NCBI RefSeq assembly: GCF_019457535.1 | Contig: NZ_CP080417.1 | Location: 3,472,001 to 3,536,000, forward strand | Length of the DNA: 64,000 nucleotides | Direction of reading: 5' to 3' | Origin: Shewanella halotolerans | GTDB taxonomy: Bacteria > Pseudomonadota > Gammaproteobacteria > Enterobacterales > Shewanellaceae | Shown here: piece by piece, positions 51,162-61,141 of the stretch | Numbering within the stretch: position 1 is the stretch's first letter | How the letters are laid out: each line of letters begins with the position of its first letter | Made by a program: the position numbers and the translations under genes | The notes under the pieces: generated by a model | The model's input: only the letters and a program-made list of their open reading frames with translations | The model's database searches: none | Told to the model about the DNA's origin: nothing

Positions 51162-52661
51162 ATGACAGCAAACAAGCAAGATTCGGCGACGCCGCACTAT
51201 GACGCCCTGTGCGCCGCCTTTAAACAGATCCATCACTTCCAGCATCTGCAAGCCCTGGGGGATTGGGATCAGGCCACCATGATGCCAAGTGGCGGCAGCC
51301 AAGGACGGGGCGAGGCCATGGCCGAGCTGGCCCTGCATATTCACACGCTCAAGACCGCCCCCTCTTTGGTCAACAACTTGTCGGCGGCGGACGAAGAGGC
51401 CTTAACCGCGTCGCAGAAGGCCAATCTGAGAGAGATGCGTTATCACACGCTGCAGGCCACCGCCCTGCCCGGCGAGCTGGTGCAGCAGAAGACGGCGCTC
51501 ACCTACGCCTGCGAACATGCCTGGCGTCAGCAACGCAAAGACAACGACTGGCAGGGCTTTCGGCCAAATCTGGAGAAGGTGATCGCCCTGGTACGCGAAG
51601 AGGCGCAGATCCTCGGCGAGGTGCAGGACCTTTCCCCCTATGACGCCCTGCTCAATAAGTTTGAGCCAGGTTGTCAAACGGCGGCGCTGGACAAGGTATT
51701 TGGCGAGCTGAGGACCTGGCTGCCGGAAATGATCCAGCAGGTGCAAGCCAGGCAGCAGAGCTGGCAAGCCGTAGCCATCCCCCACAGCAGCCCCCGTGCC
51801 CAGCAGGCCCTCAACCTGGATGTGATGCGCCTCCTTGGCTTCGATTTTAATCAGGGACGCCTGGACACCAGCAGCCACCCCTTCTCGGGCGGCGTGCCCG
51901 GCGATGTGCGCATCACCACCCGTTATGATGAAGCCGATTTTGCCACCTCCCTCTATAGCACCATCCACGAGGTAGGCCATGCCCGCTACGAGCAGGGACT
52001 GCCCATCGACTGGCGCGGCCAACCTGTTGGGCTGGCGCGCTCCATGGCAATCCACGAAAGCCAGAGCCTGTTTTTCGAGATGCAGCTCGCCAGAAGCCCG
52101 GCGATGATTGCCCTGCTTACAGAGAAGATTAATCATCATCTGGGCAGCCAATTCACTCAGGATTCCCTGACACACCTGGTGCAGCGAGTGACGCCTGGCC
52201 TGATCCGGGTCGATGCCGACGAGGTGACTTACCCTTGCCACATCATGCTGAGATATGAGGTAGAGAAAGGCCTAATCGACAAGAGTCTGCAGGTCGCCGA
52301 CCTTCCCGAGTTTTGGGACCAGCAGATGCAGAGCCTTTTGGGGCTATCCACCCGTGGGGACGATCGCAACGGCTGCATGCAGGATATCCACTGGCCGGTA
52401 GGCGAGCTAGGGTACTTCCCAAGTTACAGCCTGGGCGCCATGTACGCGGCCCAGTTTAAGGCGAACATGGTCAAGGTGCTGGGCGATATCGACAGCCTGA
52501 TTGAACAGGGCAATATCACCCAGGTTATGGATTGGCTCAACCAAAACATCTGGTCTCAAGGATCGCTTCTGACCACAGATGAGCTGGTGACTCAAGTGAC
52601 CGGCGAGGTGCTCAACCCGATCCACTTCAGGCGTCATCTGGAGCAGCGCTACTTAAGTTAA
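51162..52661 (+). CDS. M32 carboxypeptidase (Taq type)
   Basis: A 499-residue zinc carboxypeptidase. The HEXXH motif is His269-Glu270-Val-Gly-His273 in STIHEVGHARYEQG, and the third ligand Glu lies in AIHESQSLFFEMQ about 30 residues later. The family motifs DVRITTRYDE and GLIRVDADEVTYPCHI are present. It is cytoplasmic, without a signal peptide. M32 enzymes trim C-terminal residues from peptides with broad specificity. Length is as usual for the family (about 500). It is monocistronic with a very stable terminator. Confidence 0.93.
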   Translation: MTANKQDSATPHYDALCAAFKQIHHFQHLQALGDWDQATMMPSGGSQGRGEAMAELALHIHTLKTAPSLVNNLSAADEEALTASQKANLREMRYHTLQATALPGELVQQKTALTYACEHAWRQQRKDNDWQGFRPNLEKVIALVREEAQILGEVQDLSPYDALLNKFEPGCQTAALDKVFGELRTWLPEMIQQVQARQQSWQAVAIPHSSPRAQQALNLDVMRLLGFDFNQGRLDTSSHPFSGGVPGDVRITTRYDEADFATSLYSTIHEVGHARYEQGLPIDWRGQPVGLARSMAIHESQSLFFEMQLARSPAMIALLTEKINHHLGSQFTQDSLTHLVQRVTPGLIRVDADEVTYPCHIMLRYEVEKGLIDKSLQVADLPEFWDQQMQSLLGLSTRGDDRNGCMQDIHWPVGELGYFPSYSLGAMYAAQFKANMVKVLGDIDSLIEQGNITQVMDWLNQNIWSQGSLLTTDELVTQVTGEVLNPIHFRRHLEQRYLS

Positions 52662-52695
52662 GTTCGGTTAAGTTAGGTTAAACCACCTGACAAAC

Positions 52696-52728
52696 AAAAA
52701 GGCTAGCGCAATGCGCTAGCCTTTTTCC
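52696..52728 (+). terminator. M32 carboxypeptidase terminator
   Basis: GGCTAGCGC (52701-52709) pairs with GCGCTAGCC (52713-52721), preceded by A5 and followed by T5; it may act on both strands. Confidence 0.9.
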
Positions 52729-52800
52729 TTCTATTACCGACAGCTATTTCTTGCTGACAGCTAACTTTTCTAACAGCTAAATATCGTCAGCCCCATTCGC

Positions 52801-54588
52801 CTAGTTAGCGGCATCGCCCTCGCGCGGCGTCTTACCGTTCAAGGGAGAGTGCGCCCCTTGACTCTCGTCACTCATCTCGCCGGCGCCCAGCATCTCCTGG
52901 GTGATCATGTTGTGGCCTTTAAGCAGGTCGTTGAGTCCGCCATGCTTACCATCCACCATGCCCAGCTCTCTGAGCATGGCATCTACGATAGGCGCGTTGG
53001 CGCGGTAATTCAGCGCCGCTGAGGTCACCTGCTCTGCGATACCGCCCTGGCTAAGTACAGCCTCGCCATTGCCCTGAGTCGCTCCCGAGGTGCCGTACCC
53101 CTGGAGGATCTTGATCCCTTCGATGTTCTCCAGCGGCTTGACCGCCTGAGCCACCACTTCCGGCAGGGCTTTGAGCATGGCCAGCGCTTTTTGCAGCTCG
53201 ATCTGCTCGCTGCTGAGCACGTTTTCCGCCTCGTGCAATGCCTGCTTACCGGCCGCCTCGACGGCGTATACCTTCTCGTCTGCCTCTGCCTTGAGCTTCT
53301 TGGCATCGGCTGCTGCCTTAGCCTCGGTAAGGATCGCACTCGCCTTATCTTCGGCGGCACGTTTCTCGGCTTCCGCCTCGACCGTCACGCCCACCGCATC
53401 ACGCTCGGCTTCCTTGCGGGCATCGATCACCTCGATCTCTTTGCGACGGTTAGCCTCGGCTACCTGACGTACGGTAATCACCGCTTCCTCTTTCTCTACC
53501 TTGAGCTTCTCTGCCTCGGCCGCCTTGGCGCGGGCTGCTGATTCCTCTTCAGACTTCTGCGCCACCGCGATCTGCTTGTCCTGCTCGGCCACCTCGATAT
53601 CGCGCTGCTGCTGAATGCGTGACTGCTCAATTGCCTTACGCTTCTCGATCTCGCGGGTCTCGATATCTTTGGTCTTCTCAATTTGCGCCGTCTCTACCGC
53701 GCGCTCCTTGGCGATCTCTGCCTCACGCTCTTCGCGGCTCTTCTGCTCCTGCTTCTTGAGGATCTCCGCCTTCTGCTCGGCGCGCTTAAACTCCAGTGCC
53801 TGTTGCTGCACCAGACGCGCTTCCTCTTCGGCCTTCTCGATCTCCAGCGACTCCTTCTCGGCTTCCAGGTTCCGCTGCTCTATCTTGATGCGATTTTCCT
53901 GTTCGATGTCGTTGGTCTCTTTGCGCTTCTCCTCGATGATCTTGGCAAGACGTGCGCGACCCTCGGCATCGAAGGCATTATTTTCATTGAAAAATTGCAG
54001 GTCTGTCTGGTCGAAACCTGTCAGAGACACCGATTCCAGCTCCAGACCGTTCTTCTCCAGATCGTTGGCGACGTTGTTCTGCACCCGCTGCACGAAATCG
54101 GCGCGCTGCTCATGCATCTCAGTCATGGTCATCTCGGCCGCCACCGCGCGTAGCACGTCGACAAACTTAGACTCCATCAGCTTCTTCACCTCTTCGACCC
54201 GAGTCGTGCGGGTACCTAAGGTCTGCGCCGCCATGGAGATCCCCTCGACACTCGGCGCCACGCGCAGATAGAAGTCGGCGCGCACATCCACCCGCATGCG
54301 ATCTTTGGTGATCAGCGCATCTTTCTGCATCTTCTCCACCTCGATTCGCAGGGTGTTCATGTTAACGGCTATGGTCTCATGCAGCACGGGCAGCACTATG
54401 GCGCCGCCATCTTTGATGATCTTCTCGCCGCCAAAACCTGTCCTCACAAAGGCGGTCTCTTTCGAGGCCCGTCGATACAACTTGGCGAAGATCATGCCGA
54501 TCACCAAGATACCGATTAACACAGCGCCAGCGGCAATAAACACAAAGCTGCCACCCAATGACACGCCTATTCCTTCAACTTCGTTCAT
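52801..54588 (-). CDS. Flotillin-family membrane protein (YqiK-like)
   Basis: A 595-residue protein. A TM helix at about 14-34 is followed by an SPFH domain (35-200; AFVRTGFGGEKIIKDGGAIVLP in two parts: VRTGFGGEK, GGAIVLPV). A long Glu/Lys/Ala coiled coil spans about 220-465, and the C-terminus has Gly-rich repeats. Flotillins assemble at membrane microdomains; the bacterial ones are typically co-encoded with an NfeD/YqiJ partner, as here (gap 54 bp from the end of the upstream gene). The exact function is unknown. Confidence 0.9.
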   Translation of the reverse strand: MNEVEGIGVSLGGSFVFIAAGAVLIGILVIGMIFAKLYRRASKETAFVRTGFGGEKIIKDGGAIVLPVLHETIAVNMNTLRIEVEKMQKDALITKDRMRVDVRADFYLRVAPSVEGISMAAQTLGTRTTRVEEVKKLMESKFVDVLRAVAAEMTMTEMHEQRADFVQRVQNNVANDLEKNGLELESVSLTGFDQTDLQFFNENNAFDAEGRARLAKIIEEKRKETNDIEQENRIKIEQRNLEAEKESLEIEKAEEEARLVQQQALEFKRAEQKAEILKKQEQKSREEREAEIAKERAVETAQIEKTKDIETREIEKRKAIEQSRIQQQRDIEVAEQDKQIAVAQKSEEESAARAKAAEAEKLKVEKEEAVITVRQVAEANRRKEIEVIDARKEAERDAVGVTVEAEAEKRAAEDKASAILTEAKAAADAKKLKAEADEKVYAVEAAGKQALHEAENVLSSEQIELQKALAMLKALPEVVAQAVKPLENIEGIKILQGYGTSGATQGNGEAVLSQGGIAEQVTSAALNYRANAPIVDAMLRELGMVDGKHGGLNDLLKGHNMITQEMLGAGEMSDESQGAHSPLNGKTPREGDAAN

Positions 54589-54642
54589 GTTTCATCCTTA
54601 ATCTAAGCTTGTTATAAGCAGGTTTTACGGCAGCAAGGCTGC

Positions 54643-55278
54643 CTAAATTTCATCGTTAAATTGCACCACAGACCAGACCTGGCCATTGCGATTGAGCAGC
54701 ACCACAGAGGTGCCCTGGGAGAAGGCCTCGCCCGCCAGCTCAGGTTCCACCAGCACATAATGCTTCTGCTGATAGGCATCTTTCACCACGGCCTCGCTGG
54801 GAAATCCCTTGCGGGCACAACCTAAGGTCACCACGCCCACCAGACCGCTGAGCTCGTCCACCGAGACCGCCGAGGTTTCGTTCTTGGGCAGCAGATTGGC
54901 GAGACGGGCGCCGAGGATACGGCAGGAAAATGCGCCGAGCACTATGGCGAGCGGAATACTTAGGGGCGCCGGCAAGGCGCCGTGAAACGAGATCGCCAGA
55001 TAGTTGATCGCAAAGCCGGCGATGGCGAAGCTGGTCAGCGCCAGCACCAGCCAGATAAGCAGTGGCAGGCGATCCAGGCAGAGCCAGCCGGCCACGCCTG
55101 TGACCCCAGACACGCCGGTATCGACGTCGGCGTCCATCTCCATGGGCGTCAGATCATCCAGCAGGCCAAACAGGCTCAGGCCAAAGACCATAGAAAAGCC
55201 TTCGACCAGGCCCAAGAGGATCACCAAGGCCAGCGCCAGGCTGTAGGGTAAGTTATCGGTAAGCAGTAAAAAATCCAC
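54643..55278 (-). CDS. YqiJ-like membrane protein with OB fold (flotillin partner)
   Basis: A 211-residue protein with TM segments at about 12-36, 68-92 and 100-122 and a C-terminal beta-rich OB-like domain from 135 (VDELSGLVGVVTLGCARKGF to VWSVVQFNDE). This matches the YqiJ family, which occurs in operon with flotillin in Enterobacteria and relatives and takes the place of NfeD. It is the first gene of the two-gene unit. The function is unknown; a chaperone or anchor for the flotillin is inferred. Confidence 0.8.
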   Translation of the reverse strand: MDFLLLTDNLPYSLALALVILLGLVEGFSMVFGLSLFGLLDDLTPMEMDADVDTGVSGVTGVAGWLCLDRLPLLIWLVLALTSFAIAGFAINYLAISFHGALPAPLSIPLAIVLGAFSCRILGARLANLLPKNETSAVSVDELSGLVGVVTLGCARKGFPSEAVVKDAYQQKHYVLVEPELAGEAFSQGTSVVLLNRNGQVWSVVQFNDEI

Positions 55279-55633
55279 TGTCTCTCTCCATGAGATAATG
55301 CCAAAAACCCTCGTGGGGATTTAAGGCCCGCTTAATATCGCGCACGTATATTGCTATACGTCGGTTTTTAAACAGCTAGTTCTAAACGGATATTGCTAGT
55401 ATTCCTAGATGGGCGACTCAGACAAGATACGACTTGCCAAGGCAGGCGAGCCACCGAGGTTAGAGAATAACAGACTGAATAATTGAGTAAATAGCCAATA
55501 TTCACATTTGTTTTTACTAATCTTAACCCCCTTACCTGTGCCATTGATAAGGCCTAAAAGCTGTGCGAACATCTAACCTTTGCCCCAAAGCCCCCTTAAG
55601 GGCTCCAGCCCCTCAAAATTAGAAACATTAGTA
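55279..55633. other. Divergent gene-free region
   Basis: 355 bp between the yqiJ-like and GNAT genes. It contains a perfect dyad ACGTATA-TTGC-TATACGT (55344-55361), a possible operator or hairpin for the membrane-protein operon. The rest is AT-rich and unremarkable. Confidence 0.5.
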
Positions 55634-56146
55634 ATGCAAATACGAGAGATACAGGCCCAGGATTGGCCAGCCATATTAACCATTCAGGATGAGTGCTATC
55701 CCGATATCGAGCCCGAGTCCCTCGCCGCCCTGCAGAGCAAGGCCCGCCTCTCCCCACAGACCTGTTTTGTGGTCACGCAAGACGATACCGTCATAGGCTA
55801 TTGCCTGGCGCACCCCTGGCAGCGCGACCTGCCACCGAGTCTGGAGCAGGTGCTCGACGCAGCGCCCAAGCAGGAGACCCTCTACCTGCACGATATCGCC
55901 TTTTCTGCCAAGGCACGGGGACTGGGGGCCGGCGCGGCCGTGTTTAGCCGGCTCATCAAACAAGCCAAAGATAAGGCTCTGGGAAGTATCTCGCTAGTGG
56001 CCGTGGGCGGCGCCCACACATATTGGCAACGTCTGGGCTTTAAATCGCGTATAATCGACAAATCCTTAGACAGCTACCCGGAAGATGCCTGCTACATGGT
56101 GTATGCCATCGACGCAGATATCCCTGGCTATGCCTATCGGGACTAA
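55634..56146 (+). CDS. GNAT-family N-acetyltransferase
   Basis: A 170-residue acetyltransferase. The ATG at 55634 begins MQIREIQAQDWPAILTIQ; an upstream frame to 55580 is not family-like. The acetyl-CoA motif A is seen as LYLHDIAFSAKARGLGAGAAVFSRLI (in parts LHDIAF, ARGLGAGAAVFSR), and motif B in YWQRLGFKSR. The substrate is unknown. It is followed by DUF2960 and RDD genes in the same direction, perhaps one loose operon. Confidence 0.88.
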   Translation: MQIREIQAQDWPAILTIQDECYPDIEPESLAALQSKARLSPQTCFVVTQDDTVIGYCLAHPWQRDLPPSLEQVLDAAPKQETLYLHDIAFSAKARGLGAGAAVFSRLIKQAKDKALGSISLVAVGGAHTYWQRLGFKSRIIDKSLDSYPEDACYMVYAIDADIPGYAYRD

Positions 56147-56202
56147 AAGAAACTATTTTAAAAGAATCCTTATTTAAGAAAGTGATAATTTAAGAGAATG
56201 CT

Positions 56203-56463
56203 ATGGCCCGCAGAGTCGGTTATACCTTTAAGAATCAATACAAAGAGATCAACTTCGTCTACGACAAGTTTCACGACATCTATGAAGCCGTGGCCGCAGC
56301 CGAGGGAATCGATCTGACCCGCTACCTCGCCATGGAGGCTCAGGTCGCCATGACCTCCAAGGGTTCCCAGGCGGTGAAAGACTATCGCCAGAAGGAGTTC
56401 GCCCGCTTCGGCTTTAGCGACATCCACTTCATTCGAGATGAAAACGCTCAGGATGAAAGCTAA
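56203..56463 (+). CDS. DUF2960 family protein
   Basis: An 86-residue soluble protein starting MARRVGYTFKNQYKEINFVY and containing LTRYLAMEAQVAMTSKGS and VKDYRQKEFARFGF. This matches the small DUF2960 family found in Shewanella and relatives. The function is unknown. It lies 56 bases after the GNAT gene and is likely co-transcribed. Confidence 0.82.
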   Translation: MARRVGYTFKNQYKEINFVYDKFHDIYEAVAAAEGIDLTRYLAMEAQVAMTSKGSQAVKDYRQKEFARFGFSDIHFIRDENAQDES

Positions 56464-56524
56464 GGCCAAGTTCGCTAGAATAAGCCACCCATTTTCGCCT
56501 TTTACCAGATGATGTAGGCCCTGA

Positions 56525-57034
56525 ATGTCTAATATTGAACATGCCAATTTTCCCAGAGCCGGCTTCTTTCGCCGCCTGGGCGCGATAGTGTACGACCTGC
56601 TGCTGGCGGTCGCCGTCTACATGGTGGCCGGAGCCATAGGCTTTGGTATCTTTACCGCCCTCACTAGCAGTGGCCTGCTGGCCATGAATGGCTTCGAGCA
56701 TGTCTCAGACCTGCTGAACGGCACACCGCTCTACAAGGGCGTGTATCAGCTGTGGATCGCCTTCTGCGTCGGCCTCTTCTATGTGCTGTTTTGGAGCTAT
56801 GGCGGCCAGACCCTGGGCATGCGCGCCTGGCGTTTGAAGATCCAGCATCCCAACGGCCAGAGCCTGAGCATGATCACCGCCACCGCCCGCCTCGTCTGGT
56901 CGCTGCTTGGCATAGGCAACCTGTGGATCTTGATCAATGGCGATAAGCTGGCGCTACAGGATATGATGACCCGCTCGGAAGTGGTGGTTCTCTCAAAAGA
57001 AGCCAACCAGATGCGTAACTGGCACGGCGTGTAA
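56525..57034 (+). CDS. RDD-family membrane protein
   Basis: A 169-residue protein with an RDD domain: the Arg in GFFRRLGAIVYDLLLAVAVYM and Asp in VYDLL lie in the first helix pair, and GQTLGMRAWRLKIQHPNGQ precedes the third helix. The family's Asp in DMMTRSEVVVL is near the C-terminus. Three hydrophobic segments are visible (about 20-42, 72-92 and 120-140). RDD proteins are proposed transporters or scaffolds; no substrate can be named. Confidence 0.85.
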   Translation: MSNIEHANFPRAGFFRRLGAIVYDLLLAVAVYMVAGAIGFGIFTALTSSGLLAMNGFEHVSDLLNGTPLYKGVYQLWIAFCVGLFYVLFWSYGGQTLGMRAWRLKIQHPNGQSLSMITATARLVWSLLGIGNLWILINGDKLALQDMMTRSEVVVLSKEANQMRNWHGV

Positions 57035-57049
57035 GCTAAACCCAGACAT

Positions 57050-57077
57050 AAAAAAGGACCCTAGGGGTCCTTTTTTA
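57050..57077. terminator. Bidirectional terminator (RDD gene / lptG)
   Basis: GGACCC (57056-57061) pairs with GGGTCC (57065-57070) between A5 and T6; it serves the plus-strand RDD gene and the converging lptFG operon. Confidence 0.88.
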
Positions 57078-57109
57078 TTGGCCAAATTCCAATAGGAATA
57101 GTTCGGTCG

Positions 57110-58168
57110 CTAGCGGCGAATATAGTAGATGGCCGCGCTACTGAAGATGAGCGGCGGCATCACGGCGCCCAGCACGGCCGGCAGACCATAAACCAGGGTC
57201 ATGGGGCCGAAGATCTCGTTACAGATATAGAAGCTGAAACCGGCTACCACACCCAGCAGCACCCGCGCGCCCATGGTCACAGTTCGCAGCGGACCAAACA
57301 CGAATGACAGGGCCACCAGCATCATCACGGCCACAGTGATCGGCTGCATGATCTTACGCCACAGCGCCAGCTCATAACGGCCCGAATCCTGGTTATTGAC
57401 CCTCAGGTACTCTAGGTAATCCACCAGCCCCTGAATCGACAAGGCCTCGGGTTTTACCGACACTACGCTCAGCTTATCCGGGGTCAGGGTCGACTCCCAG
57501 CGATACAGAGTAAGATCCGTCAGGCTCACCTGCTCTGGAGTGATCTTGGTCTGACGCACATCTAACAGGCGCCAATGATCCTTAGAGTAGACGCCACGGC
57601 GCGCCTCTATGGTGCCCACCAGATTCAGCTTATCGTCAAACTCATAGAGTACAATATTGTGCAGGCTGTTGATATCCTCTATCTCGCCTATGTTGACGAA
57701 CAGGTCGCCATCTTTGGCCCAAATCCCCCGGCTCGACTTAAACAGGCTACCCCCTGAGAGTTTGACCGCCTGCAGCTCCTTGCCATGACGCTCGGCCACC
57801 GGCGCGCCCCATTCTCCCAGGGCCATCACCAAGAGCATCAGTGGCACCGCCGTCTTCATCGCCGACAGGGTGATCTGAAAACGCGACAGGCCCGCGGACT
57901 GCATCACCACCAACTCGGAGTTCGACGCCAGCATGCCCATGCCGATCAACGCCCCCAGCAGCACCGCCATGGGGAAAAACATCTCGATATCCCGCGGGAT
58001 CAGAAACAGCACATAGATGCCGGCATCCACCATGGTGTAGGTACCGCGTCCCACCAGACGAATCTGATCCACCCACTTGATGATGCCTGACAGGCCAGTT
58101 AACACCAGCAGACACAGGGCCGAGGTGCTCAGCAGGACACGGGCGATATATAAATCTAGAATTCTCAT
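57110..58168 (-). CDS. lptG: LPS export permease LptG
   Basis: A 352-residue YjgP/YjgQ-family permease with six TM helices (three at each end) around a periplasmic beta-jellyroll domain (about 115-270). The N-terminus LDLYIARVLLSTSALCLLVL and PRDIEMFFPMAVLLGALIGMG (in parts PRDIEMFFPMAVL, GALIGMG) are characteristic. LptB2FG extracts LPS from the inner membrane and pushes it along the Lpt bridge. Its ATG overlaps the lptF stop by four bases, giving translational coupling. Confidence 0.93.
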   Translation of the reverse strand: MRILDLYIARVLLSTSALCLLVLTGLSGIIKWVDQIRLVGRGTYTMVDAGIYVLFLIPRDIEMFFPMAVLLGALIGMGMLASNSELVVMQSAGLSRFQITLSAMKTAVPLMLLVMALGEWGAPVAERHGKELQAVKLSGGSLFKSSRGIWAKDGDLFVNIGEIEDINSLHNIVLYEFDDKLNLVGTIEARRGVYSKDHWRLLDVRQTKITPEQVSLTDLTLYRWESTLTPDKLSVVSVKPEALSIQGLVDYLEYLRVNNQDSGRYELALWRKIMQPITVAVMMLVALSFVFGPLRTVTMGARVLLGVVAGFSFYICNEIFGPMTLVYGLPAVLGAVMPPLIFSSAAIYYIRR

Positions 58169-59277
58169 GCCGCCACCTTCTTACGCTTGAGCAAGCCAGA
58201 AAGTTTGGCCCCCGCAGGGCGCTCCTTACTCAGCAGCAACATCCCCAAAAACAGCGCCGAGGCATGGATCCACCACATGCCGAGATAGGCTGGAATCACC
58301 TCATCTTCGAGCGCCTTACGCCCGGCAATCATCAAGCCGAAATAACCCAGATAGAGCAAGATAGCCGGGAACATCTTGGCAAACTTACCCTGGCGAACAT
58401 TCACCCGCGCCATGGGCACGGCGATCAGCGTCATGAAGGGGATCGCCAGCGGAATGGCCAGACGCCAGTGAAACTCGGCCACCGCCTCGGGTCCCTCGGT
58501 ATCTAGCAGCTGATCGATTGGCAAAGCCGACAATTTACGGCGGCGCTGGTCCACCTCCTGCTCCTTGATCTGCATCTCGTAGCCGGCAAACTGCACCACC
58601 TGATAATCGAGCTGGTTCTGCTTGCTCTGGTACTGGATACCATCGTTGAGCTTAAGGCGCTGCTCGCCGCTTTCATCCTCTACCACACTGCCCCCTTGGG
58701 CCACCACGATATTGGACTGGCTGGCACCGTCTTCCGGGTCTGGCAGCTGAGCCACGAACACCTTGTCCAGTTGATTGTCGCGGCCGATCCGCTCGACGAA
58801 GAGTACTGCGCGGCCATTAGGACTGGTCTGGAAGCGTCCCTGGGTCAATGCCGCCAGGCCTGCCTCAGACTGGGCATTTTCCAGCACACGGTTTTGGGTC
58901 TCTTCGGCCCAGGGGGTGACATAGATGGCTAAAAAGCCAGTAAACAGCATGTTGGCGACGGCGAGTAACAGGGTCACCCGGGTGACATACCATTCACTCA
59001 CGCCAACGCTGTGAAAGACCACCATCTCGCTTTCGGCGTACATACGGCCATGGGCCACCAGGATCCCCAGAAACAGACTCAGAGGCACCACAAGCACGGC
59101 AAGATAGGGAAGATTAAGGCCTAGGAGGGTCATCACCAGAGAGGCGGGAAACTCGCCATCGGATGCATCAGCGAGTACACGAACAAAATGTTGGCTAATA
59201 AAAATAGCTAACAGTACTAAAAGCACTGCCATCTGCGCTTTTAAAACTTCACGAATCAAGTATCTAAATACAATCAC
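58165..59277 (-). CDS. lptF: LPS export permease LptF
   Basis: A 370-residue partner of LptG with the same plan: N-terminal helices starting MIVFRYLIREVLKAQMAVLL, a periplasmic domain, and C-terminal helices including FHWRLAIPLAIPFMTLIAVPMARV. It is the first gene of the lptFG operon and is divergent from pepA, as in E. coli. It is essential for LPS transport in most Gram-negative bacteria. Confidence 0.94.
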   Translation of the reverse strand: MIVFRYLIREVLKAQMAVLLVLLAIFISQHFVRVLADASDGEFPASLVMTLLGLNLPYLAVLVVPLSLFLGILVAHGRMYAESEMVVFHSVGVSEWYVTRVTLLLAVANMLFTGFLAIYVTPWAEETQNRVLENAQSEAGLAALTQGRFQTSPNGRAVLFVERIGRDNQLDKVFVAQLPDPEDGASQSNIVVAQGGSVVEDESGEQRLKLNDGIQYQSKQNQLDYQVVQFAGYEMQIKEQEVDQRRRKLSALPIDQLLDTEGPEAVAEFHWRLAIPLAIPFMTLIAVPMARVNVRQGKFAKMFPAILLYLGYFGLMIAGRKALEDEVIPAYLGMWWIHASALFLGMLLLSKERPAGAKLSGLLKRKKVAA

Positions 59278-59497
59278 AGGCAGGATCCAGTCCCTAAACT
59301 TATATTTATGCTGGTATCAGCCCACTTTTCATGTAGACTGTCTACTTTTGGTAGTTTTGTGACCAGCCTTTAACTAAAAATGGCAGAAAAACACCTGAAA
59401 AATTAACATTGGTGTACCAATTTTAGGTCCGTTTTGGACACAAGCAGACATTATCTAATAAATAATAATATTTGTCTTTAAGAATCTAGGAGAGCTC

Positions 59498-61006
59498 ATG
59501 GAGTTTAGCGTTAAGAGCGGCAGCCCGGAAAAACAACGTTCGGCCTGTATTGTCGTTGGTGTCTATGAACCTAGACGCCTCTCTGGTATTGCTGAGCAAC
59601 TGGATAAAATCAGTGAAGGCTACATTAGCAACTTACTTCGCCGCGGCGACTTAGAGGGTAAGCCGGGTCAGATGCTACTTTTGCATCATGTGCCCAACGT
59701 GTTGAGTGAACGCGTCCTTCTTGTAGGTTGTGGCAAAGAACGAGAACTAGACGAACGCCAGTACAAGCAGATCATCACTAAAACCATCAACACCTTAAAC
59801 GACACAGGTTCAATGGAAGCCGTTTGCTTCCTGACCGAACTGCACGTTAAGGGCCGTGATACCTATTGGAAAGTACGCGAAGCCGTTGAATCGACTCAAA
59901 ATAGTCTGTACAGCTTCGACGCACTCAAGACCCGTAAGGGCGAAACCCGTCGTCCGCTGCGCAAGCTGGTCTTCAATGTACCGACCCGCCGCGAACTCAC
60001 TGTGGGTGAGCGTGCCATCGAGCACGGCATGGCCGTATCGACCGGTACCCAGCTATGTCGTGACGTGGCCAACATGCCACCAAACATCTGTAACCCGGCT
60101 TACCTGGCCTCTCAGGCACGTCAGATTGCCGAGAACCATGAAAACCTCACCGTCACCACGGTAGGCGAAGAGCAGATGGCCAAGCTTGGCATGAACTCAT
60201 ACCTGGCCGTCGGCCGCGGCAGCCATAACGAGTCGGTCATGACCGTCATGGAATACAAGGGCGCGGTAGACAGCACAGAGAAGCCAATCGTGCTCGTGGG
60301 TAAGGGTCTTACCTTCGACTCGGGCGGTATCTCACTCAAGCCTGGCGAAGCCATGGATGAGATGAAGTATGACATGGGCGGCGCCGCAGGCGTTATCGGT
60401 ACCATGCTGGCCCTGTGTGAGCTGAAGTTGCCGATCAATGTAGTGGGCATCCTGGCAGGCTGTGAAAACATGCCGTCGAGCAACGCCTACCGTCCAGGGG
60501 ATATCCTGACCACTATGTCGGGCCAGACAGTCGAAGTGCTCAACACCGACGCCGAAGGCCGTCTGGTACTGTGTGACGTGCTCACCTATGTAGAGCGTTT
60601 CGACCCTGAGCTGGTCGTCGACACGGCAACCCTTACCGGTGCCTGTGTGATCGCCTTGGGTAAACACGCCTCGGGTCTCTTCTCTTCACACAACCCGCTG
60701 GCCCACGAGCTACTGAACGCCGGCGAGCAGAGTGGTGACCGCGCATGGCGCATGCCGCTGTGGGACGAGTACCAGGAGCATCTGGAAAGTCCATTTGCCG
60801 ACATGACCAACCTGGGTGGTCGTCCTGCCGGTGCCATCACAGCTGCCTGCTTCCTGTCGCGCTTCGCCAAGAAGTACAACTGGGCGCATCTGGATGTGGC
60901 CGGTACCGCGTGGAACAGTGGCGCCAACAAGGGCTCAACCGGTCGTCCCGTACCGCTGCTGACTCAATTCCTGATCAACCGTGCAGGCGTTGAACAGGGC
61001 GAGTAA
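59498..61006 (+). CDS. pepA: Leucyl aminopeptidase PepA
   Basis: A 502-residue M17 aminopeptidase. Metal ligands and catalytic residues are intact: Lys269 in VGKGLTFDSGGISLKPG, Asp274, Asp292 in MKYDMGGAAGV, and Asp351/Glu353 with catalytic Arg355 in NTDAEGRLVL. PepA cleaves N-terminal Leu and other residues, and in E. coli also binds DNA as an accessory factor for Xer recombination and carAB control; whether that applies here is unknown. An AGGAGAG ribosome site precedes the ATG. The gene is divergent from lptF. Confidence 0.96.
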   Translation: MEFSVKSGSPEKQRSACIVVGVYEPRRLSGIAEQLDKISEGYISNLLRRGDLEGKPGQMLLLHHVPNVLSERVLLVGCGKERELDERQYKQIITKTINTLNDTGSMEAVCFLTELHVKGRDTYWKVREAVESTQNSLYSFDALKTRKGETRRPLRKLVFNVPTRRELTVGERAIEHGMAVSTGTQLCRDVANMPPNICNPAYLASQARQIAENHENLTVTTVGEEQMAKLGMNSYLAVGRGSHNESVMTVMEYKGAVDSTEKPIVLVGKGLTFDSGGISLKPGEAMDEMKYDMGGAAGVIGTMLALCELKLPINVVGILAGCENMPSSNAYRPGDILTTMSGQTVEVLNTDAEGRLVLCDVLTYVERFDPELVVDTATLTGACVIALGKHASGLFSSHNPLAHELLNAGEQSGDRAWRMPLWDEYQEHLESPFADMTNLGGRPAGAITAACFLSRFAKKYNWAHLDVAGTAWNSGANKGSTGRPVPLLTQFLINRAGVEQGE

Positions 61007-61045
61007 TCCACTCTTCTAAACACGGCATAAGACTGTGTTTAACAC

Positions 61046-61078
61046 AAAAAAGGTGAAGCACTGCTTCACCTTTTTTTT
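61046..61078. terminator. pepA terminator
   Basis: GGTGAAGC (61052-61059) pairs with GCTTCACC (61063-61070), with A6 before and T8 after. Confidence 0.9.
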
Positions 61079-61141
61079 ATGGGATTTACTCTTCCTAGAT
61101 GGATTAATTTAGAAACCTAGCCCCCTGCTTAGCCCGCCTGC